From contig DASXCQ010000010.1 of assembly GCA_036491115.1 (NCBI GenBank), positions 1 through 64,000 on the forward strand: a stretch of 64,000 bases of DNA, read 5' to 3'. Below the pieces are notes generated by a model that worked only from the letters and a program-made list of their open reading frames with translations, made no database searches and was not told the origin of the DNA. The stretch is from DATEPR01 sp036491115 (GTDB taxonomy: Bacteria; Actinomycetota; Actinomycetes; Mycobacteriales; Pseudonocardiaceae). Below are positions 59,746 through 64,000 of the stretch, piece by piece (position 1 is the first letter of the stretch; each line of letters starts with the position of its first letter). The translations under genes and the position numbers were made by a program.

Positions 59746-60764
59746 CCCTTGCGGCCCTTGGGCCCGGTCGTGGCCGGTTGCTGCGGCTGCACCCTCGGCA
59801 CCGGCACGCCGGACGGCTTCCCCTGCCCACCGCCGGCCGCCGGTCCACCGCCGGCCGGCGGCGCTTTCGTGGGCTGCGGCGGCCGCTCGTCGTCCAGCGG
59901 CTCCAGCAGCGGTCCGGCGTCGCGCATCAGGCCGTGCGCCGCGGTCAACTGCTCCGTGATCCGCTTGCGCAGCGACTGCAGGTCCTGCACCTGTCGCGTC
60001 GCGTCGGAGACCCGGCGCGTGCACTCGTCGCTGGTGTCCCGCAGCGTGCGGTCGGCGTGCTCGCCCGCCTCGCGCAGCCGGCGGTCGGCGCCCTCGGTCG
60101 CCTCGCGCACCCGGCGCTCGGCCTCGGCCCGGCTCTCCGCCCGCTGGTGCTCGATCTCCTTGGCCAGCGCCTGCCGCTTGTTCGCCATCGAGCGCTCGAA
60201 CTCGTCCTCGATCTGGATGCGCCGCTGCTCGGCCTGCTTGTCCAGCTCGTGCCTGCGGTTGGTGGCCGCCGTGGTCATCTCGACCACGTGCGTGCGCGCC
60301 TGGTCGACCACCTGGCTGTGCTGGACCCGGACCTCCTGGCGCTGGCGGTCGAGCTCGGAGAGCAGTTTCTCGTACCCGGAGCGGAGTTTGGCGGCCGCGT
60401 CCTCGGCGCCGGACCAGGAATGGGTGGCGGCGGCCTGCGCCCGTGCCGTGATCTCCGCGGCCTGGTGGTGCGCCAGTTGAACCATCCGCTTGCAGCGGTC
60501 GTCCAGGTCGTCGGGATTCTTCGGCAGTTCCACCAGTTCGGTGACCTGCTTGCCCAGCTCGGTGATGCGGGTGTGCGCCGCCCGCAGCTGCTCGGTCAGA
60601 TCGGCCACTTGGGACAGTGCGGCGTTCCGATCAGCGGAGATCAGCTTGATCTCGTCTTCCAGATCTTCGAGGTACTGCTTGACCTGGGCACGGTCGAATC
60701 CGTGCCACACCACGTCGAATCCGGGCTTGAGGGGTACGAGTTCGCGGTCCTCTGGGCGCGCCAT
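59742..60764 (-). CDS. DivIVA-like coiled-coil protein
   Basis: 340 aa. The N-terminal DivIVA domain has GFDVVWHGFDRAQVKQYLEDLEDEI (in two parts). Residues 30-275 form a long coiled coil, very rich in Glu, Arg, Ala, Gln. The C-terminal 65 residues are Pro/Gly-rich and disordered. No membrane helix. Family members form polar or septal scaffolds for tip growth and division in actinomycetes. Start ATG 60764 has TAACGT 6 nt upstream, so a leaderless mRNA is predicted. Confidence 0.87.
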   Translation of the reverse strand: MARPEDRELVPLKPGFDVVWHGFDRAQVKQYLEDLEDEIKLISADRNAALSQVADLTEQLRAAHTRITELGKQVTELVELPKNPDDLDDRCKRMVQLAHHQAAEITARAQAAATHSWSGAEDAAAKLRSGYEKLLSELDRQRQEVRVQHSQVVDQARTHVVEMTTAATNRRHELDKQAEQRRIQIEDEFERSMANKRQALAKEIEHQRAESRAEAERRVREATEGADRRLREAGEHADRTLRDTSDECTRRVSDATRQVQDLQSLRKRITEQLTAAHGLMRDAGPLLEPLDDERPPQPTKAPPAGGGPAAGGGQGKPSGVPVPRVQPQQPATTGPKGRKG

Positions 60765-60770
60765 GCCTTG

Positions 60771-60776
60771 ACGTTA
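60771..60776 (-). promoter_or_regulatory. -10 element TAACGT, leaderless start of the DivIVA-like gene
   Basis: Minus-strand TAACGT is followed by 6 nt and ATG 60764, with no Shine-Dalgarno. Confidence 0.52.
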
Positions 60777-60895
60777 CGCGATTCCGGTATGACTGTGGTA
60801 AGCGGCACACCAGTTTCCATCGGCCGGCGGACCCCACATCATCGGGCCAGGTGACTGCCGCACGACTTGTCACGCAGAGCGGTGGGCGCCGTCGG

Positions 60896-60901
60896 TAACC
60901 T
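60896..60901 (+). promoter_or_regulatory. -10 element TAACCT, leaderless start of the metallophosphoesterase
   Basis: TAACCT ends 6 nt before GTG 60908 with no Shine-Dalgarno. Confidence 0.5.
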
Positions 60902-60907
60902 GATCGG

Positions 60908-61777
60908 GTGCCGTCCCGATCCTTGCTCGCCGTCAGCGATCTGCACGTGACCCATGAAGGGAACCGGGAGATCGTGCGGGGCATTCGCCCGCGCCAGGAG
61001 GACGACTGGCTGATCGTCGCGGGCGACGTCGCCGAGTCGGTCGACGCCATCGCCTGGGCGCTGGGCCTGTTGCGGGAGCGGTTCGCCAAGGTGATCTGGA
61101 CGCCGGGCAACCATGAACTGTGGACGGTCGGTGCGGACCCGGGTGCCGCCCGTGGTGTCCGCCGCTACGAAATGCTCGTCGAACTGTGTCGAGGGATGGA
61201 CGTCGTCACTCCGGAGGATGAATATCCGGTGTTCGACACCGACGGAGAGTCATTCGTCGTCGCACCGTTGTTCCTGCTCTACGACTACAGTTTCCGCGAT
61301 CCCGGCACGTCGCTGGCCGCCGCGATGGACCACGCCTACTCGACCGGCCTGGTGTTCTCCGACGAACGGGTGCTGTTCCCGGACCCGTTCGCCACCCGGC
61401 AGGAGTGGTGCGCGCACCGGGTCGAGCTGACCGAGCGCCGGCTCGCCGCGGTCCCGCCGGACCTGCGCACAGTTCTGATCACGCACTTTCCGTTGCATCG
61501 CGGCCCGACCACGATGCTGCGCCACCAGCACCTCGCGATGTGGTGCGGCACCGAGCTGACCGCCGACTGGCACACCCGGTTCCGCGCCGCCGTCGCCGTC
61601 TACGGACACCTGCACATCCCGGTCACGCTGGAGTACGACGGCGTCCGCTTCGAGGAGGTCTCCCTCGGCTACCCCCGGGAGTGGGGCCGACGTCCCCGGC
61701 AACCACCCGATCCGGTGCGCTCGATCCTGCCCGGCGACCCCACCCGCGTGCCGTGGAACAAGCGGGCGGACCGCTGA
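60908..61777 (+). CDS. pptH: Metallophosphoesterase, probable phosphopantetheinyl hydrolase (PptH)
   Basis: 289 aa calcineurin-like phosphoesterase: V-S-D-L-H-V-T-H, V-A-G-D-V-A, T-P-G-N-H-E-L-W, I-T-H-F-P-L-H and Y-G-H-L-H-I-P metal-binding motifs all present. Its stop overlaps the start of a 4'-phosphopantetheinyl transferase gene. In M. tuberculosis the same pair (Rv2795c/Rv2794c) encodes PptH, which removes 4'-phosphopantetheine from carrier proteins, and PptT, which adds it. By this context it should reverse the partner reaction. Confidence 0.85.
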   Translation: MPSRSLLAVSDLHVTHEGNREIVRGIRPRQEDDWLIVAGDVAESVDAIAWALGLLRERFAKVIWTPGNHELWTVGADPGAARGVRRYEMLVELCRGMDVVTPEDEYPVFDTDGESFVVAPLFLLYDYSFRDPGTSLAAAMDHAYSTGLVFSDERVLFPDPFATRQEWCAHRVELTERRLAAVPPDLRTVLITHFPLHRGPTTMLRHQHLAMWCGTELTADWHTRFRAAVAVYGHLHIPVTLEYDGVRFEEVSLGYPREWGRRPRQPPDPVRSILPGDPTRVPWNKRADR

Positions 61778-62439
61778 TGCTGGACGAACTGCTGCCCGCC
61801 GGCGTCGTGGCGGTGGAGACCATCGGCCATGATGACCCGGCCGCCTACCTGCTGCCCGAGGAACGGCCGATGGTGGCCAAGGCGGTGGCCAAGCGGAGCC
61901 GGGAGGTCACCAACGCACGGACCTGCGCGCGCCGCGCGCTGGCCGCGCTCGGCCGGCCGGAGGTGCCGATTCTCCGTGGTGCCAAGGGACAACCGCTGTG
62001 GCCGGCCGGTGTGGTCGGCAGCATCACGCACACGACCGGCTACTACGCGGCGGCCGTCGCCGAGTCGACCGTGGTCCGTTCGGTCGGGGTGGACGCCGAG
62101 GAGCACGGCGAGCTCCCGGACGGCGTGCTCGCACACATCGCGTTCGGTGCCGAACCGGACCGGGTGGCCGAGCTGGGTGCCGCCGACCCGACGGTGTGGT
62201 GGGACCGGCTCCTGTTCAGTGCCAAGGAGAGCGTCTACAAGGCGTGGTTCCCGCTGACCGGCCGGTGGCTCGGCTTCGAGGACGCCGAGCTGACCGTCGA
62301 CCCGGCGGGCACGTTCACCGCGACGATCCTGATCGACGGCACCACGACGGACGGCGGTCCACCGTTGCGCACGCTGGCCGGTCGCTGGCTGGTGCGGGAC
62401 GAGCTGGTGCTCACCGCGATCGCGCTCGCTGTGCCATAG
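61777..62439 (+). CDS. pptT: 4'-phosphopantetheinyl transferase (PptT/EntD type)
   Basis: 220 aa; ATG overlaps the previous stop (TGATG). Sfp/EntD-type motifs: G-V-V-G-S-I-T-H-T, V-G-V-D-A-E (Mg ligands) and the signature F-S-A-K-E-S-V-Y-K-A-W. It transfers phosphopantetheine from CoA onto acyl, aryl or peptidyl carrier proteins of PKS, NRPS and lipid synthesis. Paired with its opposing hydrolase in one operon. Confidence 0.93.
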   Translation: MLDELLPAGVVAVETIGHDDPAAYLLPEERPMVAKAVAKRSREVTNARTCARRALAALGRPEVPILRGAKGQPLWPAGVVGSITHTTGYYAAAVAESTVVRSVGVDAEEHGELPDGVLAHIAFGAEPDRVAELGAADPTVWWDRLLFSAKESVYKAWFPLTGRWLGFEDAELTVDPAGTFTATILIDGTTTDGGPPLRTLAGRWLVRDELVLTAIALAVP

Positions 62440-62474
62440 ATCACGCAACTGGATCGATCCACCAGTAACGGGCC

Positions 62475-62504
62475 ATTGACGGTCTGTTGCTGAAAGCGCT
62501 TACA
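62475..62504 (+). promoter_or_regulatory. GH16 promoter with LacI-type operator
   Basis: TTGACG (62475-62480) and TTACAT 18 nt later (62499-62504) form a possible promoter. The near-palindrome GAAAGCGCTTACA (62491-62503), centred on AGCGCT, overlaps the -10. This is the LacI/CebR-type operator style of actinobacterial glycosidase genes, predicting repression relieved by a glucan oligosaccharide. Confidence 0.68.
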
Positions 62505-62552
62505 TGAGGTCGGCGGGCCGGCCCTCTCCCCATCGACGAGAAGGAATCCGCC

Positions 62553-64000
62553 ATGTCCGAACCACGCTCCCGCTTACCGGGCCGCCGCAAGCGTGCCTGG
62601 ATCGCCGCGGCCGCCGCGGCGGCACTGGTGCCCGCGCTGTTCGCCGCCGTTCAGGCAGGTCAGGCAGCCGCCAGCGTCGCCCCGGCCGCCGTCGCACCAT
62701 CGGCCGTCCCGGCTCCGCCGGCCGGCTGGACCACCGCGTTCTCCGACGACTTCACCGGTGCCGCCGGCACCGGGCTGGACACCACGAAATGGCTCTACGA
62801 CCTGGGCACCAGCTACGCCGGCGGCGCCGCGAACTGGGGCACCGGCGAGGTCGAGAGCGAGACCAACAGCACCAGCAACGTGTTCCAGGACGGCAGCGGT
62901 CACCTGGTGATCAAGCCGATCCGCAGTGCGTCCGGCGCGTGGACGTCCGGCAGGGTCGAGACGCAGTCCACCAGCTTCGCCGCCCCGCCCGGCGGCGAGA
63001 TGGAGATCACCGCGTCGATCGAGCAGCCCAACCCGGCCGTCGGCCTCGGCTACTGGCCGGCGTTCTGGGCGATGGGTGCCGCGGCAAGGCCGGTCGGCGC
63101 GACCAACTGGCCCAGCATCGGTGAGCTGGACATTCTCGAGGACGTCAACGGGATGTCCGACGTCTCGAACACGTTCCACTGCGGCGTCGACCCGGGTGGC
63201 CCGTGCAACGAGACCACCGGTATCGGCAGTGGCCTGCTGGCCTGCGGCGGCTGCCAGACCGCGTTCCACACCTACTCGGTGATCGTGGACCGCACCAACA
63301 CGTCGGCCGAGCAGTTGCGCTTCCTCAAGGACGGTGTCGTCGAGTTCACCGTCAACCAGAGTCAGGTCGACGCCACCACCTGGGCGAACGCTGTCGACCA
63401 CGGCTTCTTCGTGATCCTGGACCTGGCCATCGGTGGCGCGTTCCCGAACGCCATCTGTGGCTGCGGGTCGCCGAGCGCGTCGACGTCGTCGGGCGCCGGC
63501 ATGACCGTGGACTACGTGGCCGTCTACCAGACCAACACCGGCACCACGACGTCCCCTCCGCCGACCAGCGCACCTCCGACCAGCGCGCCTCCGACCACCA
63601 CCACGCCGCCGCCGGCGGGCGGTGTAAGCGCTTTCTCCCAGATCAACGCGACCAGTGCCAGCGCCACACACAACACCACCGTCGAGACCAGCGCCGACAC
63701 CGGCGGCGGTACCGACTTCGGTCAACTCGCCAACGGCGCGTGGGCCGAGTACTCGAACGTCAACTTCGGCACCGCGGGCGCGACGCAGTTCGTCGGGCGG
63801 GTGGCGTCGGGCGCGGCGGCCGGGGTCAGCGGTCTGGTGAACGTGCGGCTGGACAGCGTCACCGGTCCGTCGATCGGCAGTTTCGCGATCGCCAACACCG
63901 GTGGCTGGCAGTCATGGCGCACCGTTCCAGCGAATGTCACCAGGGTGACCGGCACCCACAACGTGTTCCTCACGTTCGACAGCGGGCAACCGTCGCCGTT
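62553..64000 (+). CDS. Secreted GH16 beta-1,3-glucanase with CBM6-like domain (3' end beyond window)
   Basis: 482 codons present; ATG 62553 with GAAGGA upstream. Signal peptide about residues 1-40 (RRKRAWIAAAAAAALVPALF). The GH16 catalytic domain spans about 58-325 with the two catalytic glutamates in G-E-L-D-I-L-E-D-V-N-G (residues 191 and 196), the laminarinase form. A Thr/Pro linker (about 332-355) leads to a CBM6-like beta-sandwich (VSAFSQINATSASATHN..., WAEYSNVNFG, GGWQSWRTV), cut by the window end. It degrades beta-1,3 glucans such as fungal wall or laminarin. An inverted copy of the upstream operator lies in the linker/CBM junction. Confidence 0.92.
   Translation, partial: MSEPRSRLPGRRKRAWIAAAAAAALVPALFAAVQAGQAAASVAPAAVAPSAVPAPPAGWTTAFSDDFTGAAGTGLDTTKWLYDLGTSYAGGAANWGTGEVESETNSTSNVFQDGSGHLVIKPIRSASGAWTSGRVETQSTSFAAPPGGEMEITASIEQPNPAVGLGYWPAFWAMGAAARPVGATNWPSIGELDILEDVNGMSDVSNTFHCGVDPGGPCNETTGIGSGLLACGGCQTAFHTYSVIVDRTNTSAEQLRFLKDGVVEFTVNQSQVDATTWANAVDHGFFVILDLAIGGAFPNAICGCGSPSASTSSGAGMTVDYVAVYQTNTGTTTSPPPTSAPPTSAPPTTTTPPPAGGVSAFSQINATSASATHNTTVETSADTGGGTDFGQLANGAWAEYSNVNFGTAGATQFVGRVASGAAAGVSGLVNVRLDSVTGPSIGSFAIANTGGWQSWRTVPANVTRVTGTHNVFLTFDSGQPSP
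63623..63635 (-). promoter_or_regulatory. Intragenic operator copy inside the GH16 gene
   Basis: TGTAAGCGCTTTC is the exact reverse complement of the 13-bp promoter operator (62491-62503), 1.13 kb downstream at the linker/CBM6 junction. The local codons GTA and GCT are unusual for this G/C-ending gene, suggesting that the DNA sequence itself is constrained. Confidence 0.62.

Noticed and set aside
63540..63610. Short tandem repeats in the GH16 gene as a repeat array
   Set aside because: Repeats of Pro-Pro-Thr-Ser-Ala codons encode a normal inter-domain linker in frame, not a CRISPR or mobile-element repeat.

Overview
This is high-GC actinobacterial chromosome. GTG starts are common, third codon positions are almost all G/C, and genes are packed with frequent ATGA/GTGA overlaps. 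It carries rpfB, protein O-mannosyltransferase, WXG-type secretion substrates, DivIC/FtsB, DUF501 and an IdeR-like iron box. Much of the gene order (pmt / rsmI / metG-tatD-rpfB-rsmA-ispE / acyl-CoA synthetase / pth-rplY-prs-glmU / TetR / mfd / mazG / eno-ftsB-DUF501-ppx) follows the Mycobacterium tuberculosis Rv1002c-Rv1026 region as I recall it. Accessory content (long RpfB, membrane-anchored kinase, GH16-CBM glucanase) fits the Pseudonocardiales; genus cannot be fixed from the sequence alone.

Layout. 1-2.9 kb: a cut-off gene, an ECF41-type sigma factor (SigJ) with its divergent CxxC carboxymuconolactone-decarboxylase partner, and an enoyl-CoA hydratase-like gene. 2.9-5.2 kb: a three-gene type VII secretion substrate cassette. 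5.2-9.4 kb: RDD protein, membrane Ser/Thr kinase, protein O-mannosyltransferase. 9.4-18.2 kb: rsmI, metG, tatD, rpfB (own promoter and long leader), rsmA, a SAM riboswitch followed by a 21-codon leader peptide and an orphan MetN-like ATPase, then ispE. 18.2-27.1 kb: gene remnant, secreted protein, ABC-F ATPase, acyl-CoA/AMP ligase, and the minus-strand block pth, rplY, prs, glmU. 27.2-32.7 kb: diguanylate cyclase behind tRNA-Gln, iron-box-controlled desaturase, TetR, MarR, a second crotonase and a decayed Abi-like gene. 32.7-48.4 kb: YcxB-like protein, mfd, a degenerate PAS-GGDEF-EAL protein, SurA-like lipoprotein, mazG, methyltransferase, two transglycosylases, TPR protein, eno, ftsB/divIC-like, DUF501, ppx. 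48.5-64 kb: S10 peptidase, family-5 UDG, a DUF4129/MoxR/DUF58 operon, NDH-2, a divergent ATP-grasp protein, an unusual class-I tRNA with anticodon TAA, GNAT, esterase, DivIVA-like coiled coil, a phosphopantetheinyl hydrolase/transferase pair and a GH16 glucanase that runs off the end.

Regulation is the most interesting layer. (i) At least a dozen genes have a TANNNT -10 element placed 6-7 nt before the start codon, predicting leaderless mRNAs; two such sites (9373-9382, 49961-49970) carry interleaved -10 elements on both strands. (ii) The SigJ/AhpD intergenic region has an exact TGTCACA-N16-CGTC ECF41 promoter. (iii) A SAM-I-clan riboswitch has its P1 3' strand overlapping the Shine-Dalgarno of a Cys-containing leader peptide, ahead of a MetN-like ATPase without H-loop histidine and without permease genes nearby. 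(iv) The GH16 gene carries a 13-bp LacI-type operator at its promoter and an exact inverted copy inside its coding sequence, written in codons unusual for this genome.

No insertion sequence, prophage, CRISPR array or rRNA operon was seen.
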